A stretch of 64,000 nucleotides of DNA from NCBI RefSeq assembly GCF_014529935.1, contig NZ_JACVFC010000005.1, positions 434,001 to 498,000 on the forward strand. The letters are read 5' to 3'. Below are positions 17,183-25,387 of the stretch, piece after piece; within the stretch, counting starts at the first letter, position 1; every line of letters begins with the position of its first letter. The notes beneath the pieces are model-generated. The model had not been told where the DNA came from. It searched no databases and saw only the letters and a program-made list of their open reading frames with translations. The translations under genes were made by a program, and so were the position numbers. This DNA comes from Chitinophaga qingshengii. Its GTDB lineage: Bacteria; Bacteroidota; Bacteroidia; Chitinophagales; Chitinophagaceae.

Positions 17183-17554
17183 ATGAACGAAAAACAATCA
17201 CTGATGCATTTGACCAATAAATCCATCCTGGAAAAAGCCAATGCGGCGATCACAAAAGGCGATAATGAAGGTTTTCTGGCTTACTGCACCGATGATACGG
17301 AATGGGTGTTCGTGGGCGACAAGACCCTGAGGGGCAAGGAAACCGTCAGGCAGTATATGGCTGAAGCCTACGCGGAGCCGCCGGTGTTTCATGTCGATTA
17401 CTTCATTGCCGAAGGCGAATTTGTGACGGCAGTAGGTAACATCAGCCTGAAAAACGGTGCAGCAGAAACGGTACACTACGCCTACTGCGACGTGTGGCGG
17501 TTTCGGGATGGCAAGATGGCTGAATTAAAGGCGTTCGTTGTTGAATTAACATAA
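17183..17554 (+). CDS. SnoaL/NTF2-like small protein
   Basis: A 123-residue single-domain protein with the cone-like NTF2 fold pattern: an N-terminal helix (NKSILEKANAAITKGDNEGF), the strand LAYCTDDTEWVFVGDKTLRG, a helix KETVRQYMAEAY, then four strands ending CDVWRFRDGKMAELKAFVVE. This order is typical of SnoaL-like proteins of the ketosteroid-isomerase superfamily. It is cytoplasmic. The substrate and reaction cannot be told; many members are orphan binding proteins. The ATG at 17183 is used; ATG 17204 is possible. It is a lone gene, convergent with the methyltransferase gene and separated from it by a strong terminator. Confidence 0.8.
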   Translation: MNEKQSLMHLTNKSILEKANAAITKGDNEGFLAYCTDDTEWVFVGDKTLRGKETVRQYMAEAYAEPPVFHVDYFIAEGEFVTAVGNISLKNGAAETVHYAYCDVWRFRDGKMAELKAFVVELT

Positions 17555-17673
17555 TAACAGGGTCGGACTCATTGAAAATTACTTTTGATATACCCTCTTT
17601 TTATGTGCGCAAATGATATGGTAGCCCTGTATGACAAAAATGGGGATCACTACCAGAATATCAAAGAAAAATT

Positions 17674-17711
17674 AAAGCCGCATAAATCACGGGATTTATG
17701 CGGCTTTTCTG
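17674..17711. terminator. Bidirectional terminator
   Basis: Perfect 15-bp stem (AAAGCCGCATAAATC at 17674-17688; complement at 17693-17707) with a 4-base loop and T-run. It lies between the convergent NTF2-like and methyltransferase genes. Confidence 0.9.
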
Positions 17712-17783
17712 CTTTTTGAAAGTAAATCGGACGTTATCAATTCTTTCCCATTTCCGGTGCGATAACAGTAACAAAATGTTTCT

Positions 17784-18677
17784 CTAACGGGATGCCTTTT
17801 GAAAATAAGTAATCTCAAAATCCCTGTTTTTTTCACCAGGGTATTGGTACTTACCTGCCTGTTTAAAAAATTCGGATTGTATGATTCCCGGGAATACGGT
17901 TCCCAGGAATATCAGTACCACCTGGTATGGAGTTGCTGCTACGTGTTTTTCGAGGCCCTGGATAAACTTGCTCTGAACGGCAACGGTAAAAGGTTCCCAA
18001 AAATACATGACGGTATTACCGGCAGGGAATTTAAAGTCCAGTACATCCACGTTGAATATTTCGGCTTCACATTTTGTCTTTTCGATCGCGTTATATTTTT
18101 CAATATTCGACAAGGCCTGCTCGCATAAATAGGACGATATTTCTACTCCTATAATGCGCTTAAAGCCTTGCTGGGAGGCTAATAGGAGATTACGGCCAAG
18201 ACCAGAACCAATATCTATAAATGTCCATTCCGGATAATGCACCTGGTATTTTACCAGGTCCTGCAGTGCTTGTTGTACTATTTTTACAGGACTGGGATGA
18301 AACCTGGCAGCATACTTTATCCTGTCTTCAGAAACCTGTTCCGGCAGTTCTATCTGTTCGATGATAACTCCGGTGCGACTACCATATTTACTGTCAAAAT
18401 CATCCGTGGTTTCCCTGTGGAGCGTTTCCAGATCAAATGAGCTCTGTACTTCTTCAGCCATACCGGCTATCAGAGCATCAATGTCAAAGGAGAAAATTGA
18501 TAGCTGGTATTCCATTACCTCTTTATAATTGGAGGCAAGGATACCTTCGTATTTATCACATACATCCAATGCTGCCGCCATGATTTGTTCTTTCTTCATC
18601 TCTGCGTTTGTGATACCAGCTACCTCTTCCCTGATCTGAACGAATTTTTCCAGTAGACTTTTTTGTAATAGTTTCAT
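17784..18677 (-). CDS. SAM-dependent methyltransferase-like protein
   Basis: A 297-residue protein. The N-terminal 130 residues are helical with no recognised domain. Residues about 140-270 form a class I methyltransferase core with motif I FIDIGSGLGRNLLLAS, motif II-like IIGVEISSYLCEQAL and NVDVLDFKFP as the acidic/aromatic post-II strand. The substrate is unknown; the wide spacing and helical front end resemble stand-alone DOT1/histone-type methyltransferase-fold proteins in bacteria, but that is only a shape comparison. It is a single-gene unit with a strong terminator downstream and a palindrome about 80 bases upstream. Confidence 0.8.
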   Translation of the reverse strand: MKLLQKSLLEKFVQIREEVAGITNAEMKKEQIMAAALDVCDKYEGILASNYKEVMEYQLSIFSFDIDALIAGMAEEVQSSFDLETLHRETTDDFDSKYGSRTGVIIEQIELPEQVSEDRIKYAARFHPSPVKIVQQALQDLVKYQVHYPEWTFIDIGSGLGRNLLLASQQGFKRIIGVEISSYLCEQALSNIEKYNAIEKTKCEAEIFNVDVLDFKFPAGNTVMYFWEPFTVAVQSKFIQGLEKHVAATPYQVVLIFLGTVFPGIIQSEFFKQAGKYQYPGEKNRDFEITYFQKASR

Positions 18678-18750
18678 AATAGTGTTATTAAAAATTGTAA
18701 GGGGTCGATTACTTCGTTTTATTCATTTAAAGAGAATAGATTGGCCCTTA

Positions 18751-18771
18751 CATTAATGCGGCGCATTAATG
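18751..18771. promoter_or_regulatory. 21-base palindrome upstream of the methyltransferase gene
   Basis: CATTAATGC-GGC-GCATTAATG, perfect 9-bp arms, lies 74-94 bases upstream of the minus-strand ATG at 18677. Its symmetry and position suit an operator for a dimeric repressor. No matching regulator was identified. The remaining stretch 18772-19223 shows only short unsupported frames. Confidence 0.4.
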
Positions 18772-19223
18772 CCTGACCTCAAACTGAGTGAAAATGCGAA
18801 AACAGTCTGCCTGGTCCGCCAGGTAAAGTGACGGCTTAAAGTGACTGTGCAATTGATGGCATCAGTTTGTATGATGGCTATCAGCTATAACCAATAAGAG
18901 AAAGAGAAGTAAATAGAGGTAGCCGTGAATAAAACAACGCTTCGCTACAGTAAACCACATAGCGGTTACCGTGAAGAAAAAAATACAGGAAGTATGGAGA
19001 AAATGTATGCAACAGTAAACCGGTCTCACTACAGTACCTATTGTCTTTTTGTTGCTACCAGTATCAGTAAGATAGTAAAATATTTTTGGATGATTCAATA
19101 TTATTTTTAATAACCTATCATGTTAGCGAGATGACAATTCTTTCTTTGCATTCCGGAAAATAATAACAGGTGAAAAAATGTATCGTTGATCAGCAAAACG
19201 AAAAAGAGGCACTGTGAAATATT

Positions 19224-19409
19224 TTACTTTTTCTTTATCGATTTATTCAACAGTGCATCAACAGCTGGCAGGAAATTATCTTCTCCATTAAGCTTGTTCT
19301 CTAAAAAACCAACTGTCAATTGTAAAGCTGAATAGTAACGTTGATTAGCCGGACAGTTGCCAGCCTTTTTTACAATACTGGAAAAACAATCAAAGTCTTC
19401 ATGCTGCAT
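19224..19409 (-). pseudogene. Unrecognised 61-codon frame in a region of gene debris
   Basis: An ATG-started frame of 61 codons with reasonable composition (QRYYSALQLTVGFLENKLNG, a plausible helical C-terminus of a larger protein). Its first codons overlap the broken end of an NTF2-like fragment on the same strand, so it is more likely the tail of a dead gene than an independent small gene. The C-terminal helix would suit a TetR-like regulator, which is only a guess. Confidence 0.3.
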
Positions 19410-19530
19410 GGAGTCGATCGATGTCTTTTACCGGACGACCCTGGAGATAGTCATTCAGTGTAAACTGGATCAAATGTTTTTCCTCTGCTCCGCCGGCTGT
19501 TACCGGAATAGGGATACTTACACTTCCTAT
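19399..19530 (-). pseudogene. 5' fragment of an NTF2-like (lumazine-binding family) gene
   Basis: Translated on the minus strand this stretch reads EEKHLIQFTLNDYLQGRPVK and then DIDRLHAA before a TGA at 19399-19401. That is closely similar to residues 11-36 of the intact gene at 29919 (DEKQLILLTLNDYLEGRPVK, NMERLRAA). Both ends are broken: no ATG is found in frame and the reading frame stops where the family continues FHPDAH. It is a partial second copy of that gene family, abutting the YhcG fragment on the other strand. Confidence 0.7.
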
Positions 19531-19566
19531 TTAGAATTTGTTAATCGTATATTTTTAACCACAACA

Positions 19567-20139
19567 TGTAATAGCATTTTTGAACGGACGGTAATCGGTA
19601 ATTCAAAACTCTCAGCAGTGCTGAGAGAAATTCATCCTAATATAAATAACACGTTTAAAGATAGTTATATATTTGATTTTTTGAACCTTCAAGAATCCTT
19701 TAATGAAAACGATCTGCAAAAAGCTTTAACAAGGCAAATGAAGGAATTTATTCTTGAATTAGGTAAAGACTTTTTATTTGTTGGTGAGGAATATAAGGTC
19801 CAGGTCGGGAACTATGATTTTTACATTGATCTGTTATTTTATCATAGAGCTTTGCAGTGTTTGGTTGCAATAGAACTAAAGGCAGATAGATTTAAGCCGG
19901 AACATATAGGGCAAATCAGTTTGTACCTGGAAGCATTGGATAGAGATGTTAAAAATGATAATGAAAACCCAAGTATTGGCATCCTGCTTTGTAAAGATAA
20001 AGACAAGGAAGTAGTTGAATATACATTGAGCCGGTGCATGTCACCAACCCTTATTGCTGAGTATCAGACCAAGCTTCCCGATAAAAAGATACTCCAGAGA
20101 AAGCTTCATCAGATTTTTGGAAACGATGGGGGAAAGTAA
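19567..20139 (+). pseudogene. C-terminal part of a YhcG/DUF1016-family PD-(D/E)XK nuclease gene
   Basis: About 190 codons match the C-terminal nuclease half of the YhcG family (usually about 340-380 residues): FERTVIGNSKLSAVLREIHP, then FLLELG-type helix (FILELGKDFLFVG), and the PD-(D/E)XK core VGNYDFYIDLLFYHRALQCL followed by VAIELKADRFKPEHIGQI and GILLCKDKDKEVVEY. The catalytic Asp and Glu-x-Lys are kept, but the N-terminal DUF1016_N domain is missing. Upstream codons in the same frame (19357-19566) come from sequence that is antisense to an NTF2-like fragment, so the gene is truncated by a rearrangement. Family members are often linked to restriction or phage-defence loci. The stretch 20140-20404 after it shows no recognisable gene. 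Confidence 0.75.
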
Positions 20140-20404
20140 TGGACTAACAATTTCCCGTCGCCTGAAAAGTGACCAGGTAAAACTTATCCCAATCACCAGA
20201 AGTATTATGAATACCTGCTTTAACACAGAGCCAGACCCAAGCTGGAAGCCCATAGAAAAATGTATTTACAAGCGATTAAACAGGACTATCCAGGTTGAGT
20301 TCTATACAATTGCCTTCCAAGGGCGAACAGCAAGATGAAAAAGTGGTATAAATACACAAATGTGAAGATTGTAGCGGAAGAAGCAAAAGATGATACCCAA
20401 CGTA

Positions 20405-20443
20405 AGCTAAAAACGAAACGGGCGCTGAATTTTAGCGCCCGTT
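20405..20443 (-). terminator. Terminator of the secreted coiled-coil protein gene
   Basis: Perfect 10-bp stem AACGGGCGCT/AGCGCCCGTT (20417-20426, 20434-20443) with a 7-base loop. On the minus strand it is followed by TTTCGTTTTT. It sits directly after the stop of the minus-strand gene at 20450. Confidence 0.85.
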
Positions 20444-20449
20444 CGATAA

Positions 20450-21388
20450 CTATTTTTTCGCTGCCTCCAGCTGTTCTATTCTCCTGGATTGATTCTCCAG
20501 TTTTTTATTCAATTCGAGAATATAAAGCGTAAGCTCTTCTATTTTCTGCATTTGCAGCCGTTGTATTTCTCCGAGGTCCTGACCTTCCTTTTTTATTTCT
20601 TCCGCAGAAGGGATGCCGGGAAGATGCTGAGATTCCCGGATGATTTGTGCTAACTTCTCCAGGGACGGTAGCTCATAATCTGCTTTGAAGACATAATCCG
20701 GCCAGTTGCCAAAGGATTTCACTTTGGCTCTGGTGAAGATCGCATCTCCGTTAACAGCCAGGCGATAACCTTTTGCATCATTGGTATTGATAGCGATGGC
20801 GCTGTTGAAAAAATGAGTGTTTGCACTCATGTTATAGAAATTCCTGGCAGTAATATTGGCGTATGTCTGAGCAAAGTCCTCGACAGCAGTCTTATAGGTG
20901 ATGGGAGCATGATTTTCGGGTTGGTAGGGGAGCAGGTTGGGAGCGTCATATTTGGTAACGGTTATAGTTGAAGCCGAATGAAACTGGTAGGTAGTGCCCC
21001 CTCCGCGTAGCCATAATACAATGCAATTGCTGTTATTGGTAAAGGTGATATCTTCCCACGCAGCAATAAATTTGTTGTCATTTATGCCGTTATAGCCCTG
21101 GTTCATATCCACATCTATAAAGTGGGCGCCGGCTCCCCAGCCATTGGTGTGATACCGGAATTTTGCAATAAGGCTTCCCCGCCATTGGCTGTCGTCATGT
21201 ATCTGACGGCCAATTTCAAATTCTGTCGCGCGGTCAGGTCCCCAGAAATTCGGGTCGGAAAAAGTGACGGGGTAAAACTTATCCAGATCGCCTCCAACAG
21301 TAAAGCCGAAGTTGGATTGTGCCTGGGAATAACGGGGGAGGATAAGCTGTATCAGGATAATAAAAACAATAGTACAGTACTTTTTCAT
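20450..21388 (-). CDS. Secreted protein with C-terminal tail-fibre-like coiled coil
   Basis: A 312-residue exported protein: signal peptide (IVFIILIQLILPRYSQAQ), a beta-rich middle (about 25-215) with no recognised domain, and a C-terminal stretch typical of Bacteroidota tail-fibre-like secreted proteins: AINTNDAKGYRLAVNGDAIF, then WPDYVFKADYELPSLEKLAQ, HLPGIPSAEEI, and a long coiled coil (about 265-312). This end resembles the intramolecular-chaperone/shufflon-type ends of phage fibres, but the S74 peptidase catalytic dyad is not evident. Probably a surface or secreted trimeric fibre; the partner is unknown. It lies downstream of the lanthipeptide precursors on the same strand, 185 bases away, with no evidence that it belongs to their pathway. 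Confidence 0.75.
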   Translation of the reverse strand: MKKYCTIVFIILIQLILPRYSQAQSNFGFTVGGDLDKFYPVTFSDPNFWGPDRATEFEIGRQIHDDSQWRGSLIAKFRYHTNGWGAGAHFIDVDMNQGYNGINDNKFIAAWEDITFTNNSNCIVLWLRGGGTTYQFHSASTITVTKYDAPNLLPYQPENHAPITYKTAVEDFAQTYANITARNFYNMSANTHFFNSAIAINTNDAKGYRLAVNGDAIFTRAKVKSFGNWPDYVFKADYELPSLEKLAQIIRESQHLPGIPSAEEIKKEGQDLGEIQRLQMQKIEELTLYILELNKKLENQSRRIEQLEAAKK

Positions 21389-21455
21389 GAGTATAGGATT
21401 TACGGGTCAGGGGCAAGGTAAAAAAAATCAATGAAAGATAGCGTACTAAAGAGTT

Positions 21456-21551
21456 TTATGGGCAGGTCTTATTGTTACAGTATTTATAAGCGCAACGGTA
21501 GGTATATACAGGGCAACCTGCCACATTCCGCAGCAGGGGGCCCAGGTAAAA
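21456..21551 (-). pseudogene. Leaderless lanthipeptide-core-like remnant
   Basis: A 31-codon minus-strand frame between stop codons reads (from its middle) NVAGCPVYTYRCAYKYCNNK then TCP and TAA. With four Cys, two Thr and a terminal CP it resembles the core of the precursor 240-510 bases upstream (which ends CYQCP). It has no ATG and no leader, so it is not an intact gene. It could be a relic of a third precursor, or chance. Confidence 0.25.
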
Positions 21552-21573
21552 TTAACTGCGTTACGACAACGCA

Positions 21574-21759
21574 CTACAGGCAGAGAATAAACTGATTTGT
21601 TTCAGTGTAACAGCCTGCATTGGGTAGCCAGGTGTGGCATCCATAAGTCTTTGCGGGAGCGCCTCCGACTACCTGATGCTGGCCTTGCTGGTTGAGCGTG
21701 GCTACTATTCCTCTTTGCAGAAATAGTTTTTTACTTAAGGACAGTGTTTTCTTTTTCAT
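21574..21759 (-). CDS. Class I lanthipeptide precursor (GG-leader type)
   Basis: A 61-residue peptide. The ATG at 21757-21759 is chosen over the upstream one because the leader begins there. The leader MKKKTLSLSKKLFLQRGIVA followed by TLNQQGQHQVVGG has the Bacteroidota pattern (KKxLxLxKK...TLxxxxxxxVxGG) with cleavage expected after GG. The core (APAKTYGCHTWLPNAGCYTE and a Cys-Leu end) has three Cys and several Thr, able to form lanthionine rings if dehydrated and cyclised. No LanB dehydratase, LanC cyclase or transporter lies in the neighbouring genes, so any modification enzymes must be encoded elsewhere. The second precursor is 35 bases upstream in the same direction. Confidence 0.75.
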   Translation of the reverse strand: MKKKTLSLSKKLFLQRGIVATLNQQGQHQVVGGAPAKTYGCHTWLPNAGCYTETNQFILCL

Positions 21760-21794
21760 TTTGTGGGTTTGATGGTGGTGTTGTATTTCCTTGA

Positions 21795-21965
21795 TCAGGG
21801 GCATTGATAGCATACGGGGCTACCGGTAATGGGTCTGGTTTCGCAGGCCAACCGGGTTGCGAGCAGGCCGCCAACTAAAAGCCCTTGCTCACCTGGAGTG
21901 AGTGTGGTAAGGGTTTCTTTTTTCAGCATGAGTTTTTTCTTCAGATCGATCTTTTTCTTTTTCAT
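21795..21965 (-). CDS. Class I lanthipeptide precursor (GG-leader type)
   Basis: A 56-residue peptide starting at the ATG 21963-21965. The leader MKKKKIDLKKKLMLKKETLT then TLTPGEQGLLVGG fits the Bacteroidota class I lanthipeptide leader very well (LKKETLxxLxxxEQxxxVGG-like). The core LLATRLACETRPITGSPVCY ending QCP has three Cys, three Thr and one Ser. Leader and core differ enough from the neighbouring precursor to be a distinct product rather than a recent duplicate. It is the upstream member of the pair; 22017-22140 should hold the promoter, but no TAnnTTTG box was found. Confidence 0.78.
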   Translation of the reverse strand: MKKKKIDLKKKLMLKKETLTTLTPGEQGLLVGGLLATRLACETRPITGSPVCYQCP

Positions 21966-22132
21966 AACATTTTTTTTGGTACAGCCTCCCCTGTCTTTTA
22001 TATGGAATAGCGCCATGGGGTGGATTTTCAGCGCAAGAAGCAGATAAGGAGTTTGGGTTATAGTATGGGTTATTTATCTGAAGTGTTTAAGATAGGTAAT
22101 CTTTCCCTGGGGAGATAGAAAATAATAGCAAC

Positions 22133-22169
22133 AAAAAACGTTGAATGCCTGCGCCAGGAGCGCAGGCAT
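22133..22169 (-). terminator. Terminator of the cytochrome/DUF1501 operon
   Basis: Perfect 10-bp stem ATGCCTGCGC/GCGCAGGCAT (22145-22154, 22160-22169) with a 5-base loop. On the minus strand it is followed by TCAACGTTTTTTG. It lies just after the stop of the last gene of the four-gene operon. Confidence 0.85.
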
Positions 22170-22195
22170 ATTTTATATTATGACTGCGGATATTG

Positions 22196-24349
22196 TCAGT
22201 TGAACAGCAACTCATCTGCAAACACCCAGGCATGTTTTCCTTTGCCGGGATGCCAGGAAGGAAGGATGGCCGGTGTCATGGTTATCTTCATGTACGATAC
22301 CTGTGTAAGCGGAAAGGCGCAATTGATATCCATCGCGGCAACCGGATCGTCTTTTTTACCTGTAGGGGGATTGAGCTTTTTCAGCAGCTTGAGATGCCGC
22401 GGATCGGAGCCGCCCCATATTTCAATCTGATGTGGCAGAAAAATATATGCGCCAACGTTACACAGCGTGCCTATCGTTACTGACTGAAGCGGGACCGGCT
22501 GGGGAAAACGGACAACGGCTTCCAGGATATTTTTCGTGTAGCCGAGCCATTTACCGTTGTTATGGTCCGTTCCACCTTTTTGACCGTCTGTAAGGGTACT
22601 GCCACCGCTGGCAATATAGGAGCCTTCCGGCTGGTTGACCAGTGTGATACTGTCGGGTGTATACGTAGTTTTGAGCAGCTGGAACTGTATTGGATCGCTG
22701 GTATACCATCCTTGTTTGCAGGCGATAGCGCGTACCGTTGTATTGCCGGTAATCAGAAGGCTGTCTTTAAATACCGGTGATTGCAGGCTGTCGGGAGCGC
22801 TACCGTCGATTGTGTAACGGATGGCTACTCCTTTCACCGGATGTTGCAGCTTCAGCTGGGTACTATTTCTGAAAACGGCTGTGGTATTGAGTATGGTAGG
22901 TTGATTCAGCTTTAGTTGTTCCCCCTTTTCGTTGGTGAAACCTTGTACGATGGTAACCTGCCGGAGCGTTTTTTGTACCTGCTGAACATCTGCCGGGGAG
23001 AGGCCGGTATTCCAGACATACAGTTCTTGTAAGGCTGGCGCTGATTTCAGGCTGGTAAGCTGTTGCAGCGTGACCGGTGTGCCGGATAAAGAAAGGCTTT
23101 GCAGGTGTGGTAATTTAGTGAGTGTCGCCAATGTTTGTCCGGTGATATTGGTAAAGCTCAGGTTGAGCACGCGCAATTGTTTGAACTGGGCCAGTATCTC
23201 CATGTCTGCATCCTGGACCGGCATCTTCTGTAAATGCATTTCTATCAGTTGCCCCTTTAGCGGCAACAGTTCACTAACAGATGTAATGTTGAATTTGTCT
23301 TTGTTGTACCAGTTCGCCACCAGCGGAGCGGCGTGTAACGCTACCGGGTATACGACGCGGTAGTTGTTGTTCAGCTGTCTGACCAGTTTATCATCTGCGG
23401 GAGAAAAATCATAACGGGGCTCTTTGGAAACCGCGGGTTGCAGACGGGAAGCGGCAATAAGCCGAAGGCTGTCGCCCGCAGGTAAGTTTACTACAGGTGT
23501 TTTAAAATCTGCGCCTCCTTTGATCCAGTAATAAAGCAGGGACACTTCTTCTTCAGTCAGCTGAGGTTTGCCTGTGGGAGGCATATGTTTCTTATCTTCC
23601 GCAGGAAGGTGTAATCTTTCCATCACTAAACTCATAGCCGGATTACCGGGAATGAATAACTTACCGCCTTTACCACCGGCAAGCAATTGCTGAGGCAATT
23701 CCATTGACAGGCCGCCTTTTGCTTTCGATGCATTGTGGCAGCTCATACATTTCTCTTCCAGCACAGGTTTCACCAGATGTTCATACACGAGGGCTTTCTC
23801 CAGGGGAACGGCTGTAGGGTGCGGGGTAACCGGCGCCAGCACGAAGTTGTTGCCATGTGTAATGCCGGCTCCCCAATGACCGGTCACCAGCAGCAAAGTT
23901 ACCGCTATGATCGATCCTGTTTTGGGTAGCCATGGTTTAGGGAAGGCACGCAGCCAGTACAAGGCGGATGCGGCCCATAATACGGCCATTCCGCCCCATT
24001 TATGCCATTGTATGTTACCATCGGCATAACCTTCTTCCCGGGCCAGCACCAGCCCCATGATAACGGTGATGGCTGTACTGAGCGCTGCTACGAGCAGGAG
24101 TACGGAGGTGAATTGTGTTTTCCAGCGGTTAGCTTCCGGCTCGCGCAGTTGTACAAACAGCAGCAAGCCGCCCAGGATAAGCAATACAATAGGGAAATGC
24201 AGCACCAGCGGATGCATACGACCCAGCACCTGCAACCAGGCCGGTGCTACGATCCTGCTGCCGGCCACGAATAAAACCAATGCAAAAATATTAACAGCAA
24301 ATAACAGCTGGTTGCCGGCATCCTGCCAGCCAACACGGTTCCACTTCAT
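22196..24349 (-). CDS. DUF2231-like membrane protein with cytochrome c, LRR and chitobiase-type domains
   Basis: A 717-residue membrane-anchored protein. Four hydrophobic segments (about 12-175) resemble the DUF2231 membrane domain (MHPLVLHFPIVLLILGGLLL). Next is a planctomycete-type cytochrome c domain (PSCyt1, about 185-285) with one haem motif CMSCH and axial Met candidates (HMPPTGKP). A short leucine-rich repeat region (about 370-470; LRVLNLSFTNITGQTLATL) follows. The C-terminal parts look like an FN3-associated/chitobiase-type domain (IRYTIDGSAPD) and a discoidin-like carbohydrate-binding fold. It is the last gene of the operon; its ATG overlaps the previous stop (TAATG) and is preceded by AGGAGG, a strong ribosome site for this phylum. 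Probably redox-linked and envelope-located; the substrate is unknown. Confidence 0.85.
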   Translation of the reverse strand: MKWNRVGWQDAGNQLLFAVNIFALVLFVAGSRIVAPAWLQVLGRMHPLVLHFPIVLLILGGLLLFVQLREPEANRWKTQFTSVLLLVAALSTAITVIMGLVLAREEGYADGNIQWHKWGGMAVLWAASALYWLRAFPKPWLPKTGSIIAVTLLLVTGHWGAGITHGNNFVLAPVTPHPTAVPLEKALVYEHLVKPVLEEKCMSCHNASKAKGGLSMELPQQLLAGGKGGKLFIPGNPAMSLVMERLHLPAEDKKHMPPTGKPQLTEEEVSLLYYWIKGGADFKTPVVNLPAGDSLRLIAASRLQPAVSKEPRYDFSPADDKLVRQLNNNYRVVYPVALHAAPLVANWYNKDKFNITSVSELLPLKGQLIEMHLQKMPVQDADMEILAQFKQLRVLNLSFTNITGQTLATLTKLPHLQSLSLSGTPVTLQQLTSLKSAPALQELYVWNTGLSPADVQQVQKTLRQVTIVQGFTNEKGEQLKLNQPTILNTTAVFRNSTQLKLQHPVKGVAIRYTIDGSAPDSLQSPVFKDSLLITGNTTVRAIACKQGWYTSDPIQFQLLKTTYTPDSITLVNQPEGSYIASGGSTLTDGQKGGTDHNNGKWLGYTKNILEAVVRFPQPVPLQSVTIGTLCNVGAYIFLPHQIEIWGGSDPRHLKLLKKLNPPTGKKDDPVAAMDINCAFPLTQVSYMKITMTPAILPSWHPGKGKHAWVFADELLFN

Positions 24350-25374
24350 TATACCCTCCTGAGTTTATATGGGTACACTTTACCGGCAGCCCATTGTGCT
24401 ACATACAGATTTTCGTCATTATCTACACATACATCATGCGGATGAACGAAGATTTTCTCCGCCTGTTGCATGGGCTGCAACTGTTGACCGTTATACACCG
24501 GAGCGGTACCGCCAATATTGGATACTACCTTGTTGTTTTTATCCAGGATGGTAACGAAGCCGCTACCACTAAGATTCATATCAGGGGAGCGTAATACGGC
24601 TGCATAGAGATGATCACCTTTGATGACCGGGCGGCATACGCAGGCGCCGGGCAAAGATATTACTTCCAGCAACTGACCATCCATGGTGAAACGCTTGAAA
24701 CAATTACGGGTACGGTCGGTCACCAACAAAGAAGGGGCGCCCTGGCGGCGATCAATACAGATGCCGTGTGCATTGTCCAGGTGCGCATCGCCTTCACCGC
24801 GACCGCCAAAAGTGCGCAGCAGCTTGCCCTGATGATCGTACTGCAGGATATACTGCGCGCCATAACCATCTGCAATATAAATATCGCCGTTATCCGCGAT
24901 AGTGGTTTCGGTAGGTACAAATGCTTCTTTCTTTTTGTAGAAACCGGTTTCCGCAGGATAATCGATCGTCATCAGGATTTTACCATCCATCGTGGTTTTA
25001 TAGACCTGGTGTTTTTCTGTATCGGTGATGAACAGGTATTCGGTACCATTTTCATTGGCCAGTGTGAGACCATGCGCACCTGGAAACTCATGTCCCCAGT
25101 ATTCCAGTAGTTTACCGGATTTATTATAGATGAGGACATTATTCTTCGTTTCATTGGTAAGCAGGATAATGCGGCCTTTTTTGTCCTGTATCATTTCGTG
25201 GCAGTCTTTCACGGGATGCCTGCTGCTGTCGAGGGTACCCCAACGGGTGTCGAGGGTATATCGCATACCCTGGTGACCGTATACAGGGCCTTTAGGGCGG
25301 GCAAAGAGATCGCGTGAAATGTAAAAAGACGCGGTAACTAACGCGGATGCTTGTATGAATTTTCTTCTCTCCAT
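24349..25374 (-). CDS. NHL-repeat/six-bladed beta-propeller protein
   Basis: A 341-residue exported protein. The N-terminus ERRKFIQASALVTASFYISR has an RRKF motif and hydrophobic segment resembling a Tat-type signal. The rest is repeating propeller blades with NHL features: HGLTLANENGTEYLFITDTE, ETTIADNGDIYIADGYG, HGICIDRRQGAPSLLVTDR and HPHDVCVDNDENLYVAQW. Proteins with this build resemble the peptidyl-alpha-hydroxyglycine alpha-amidating lyase propeller, but enzymatic activity cannot be read. It is the third gene of the operon; 13 bases separate it from the DUF1501 gene and its stop overlaps the next start, so translation is probably coupled. Confidence 0.85.
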   Translation of the reverse strand: MERRKFIQASALVTASFYISRDLFARPKGPVYGHQGMRYTLDTRWGTLDSSRHPVKDCHEMIQDKKGRIILLTNETKNNVLIYNKSGKLLEYWGHEFPGAHGLTLANENGTEYLFITDTEKHQVYKTTMDGKILMTIDYPAETGFYKKKEAFVPTETTIADNGDIYIADGYGAQYILQYDHQGKLLRTFGGRGEGDAHLDNAHGICIDRRQGAPSLLVTDRTRNCFKRFTMDGQLLEVISLPGACVCRPVIKGDHLYAAVLRSPDMNLSGSGFVTILDKNNKVVSNIGGTAPVYNGQQLQPMQQAEKIFVHPHDVCVDNDENLYVAQWAAGKVYPYKLRRV

Positions 25375-25387
25375 GAATATTTTTTTA

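Noticed and set aside
18862..19110. Overlapping short frames on both strands (61-78 codons)
   Set aside because: Low-complexity, Phe/Leu/Cys-rich translations without start context or motif; treated as non-coding.
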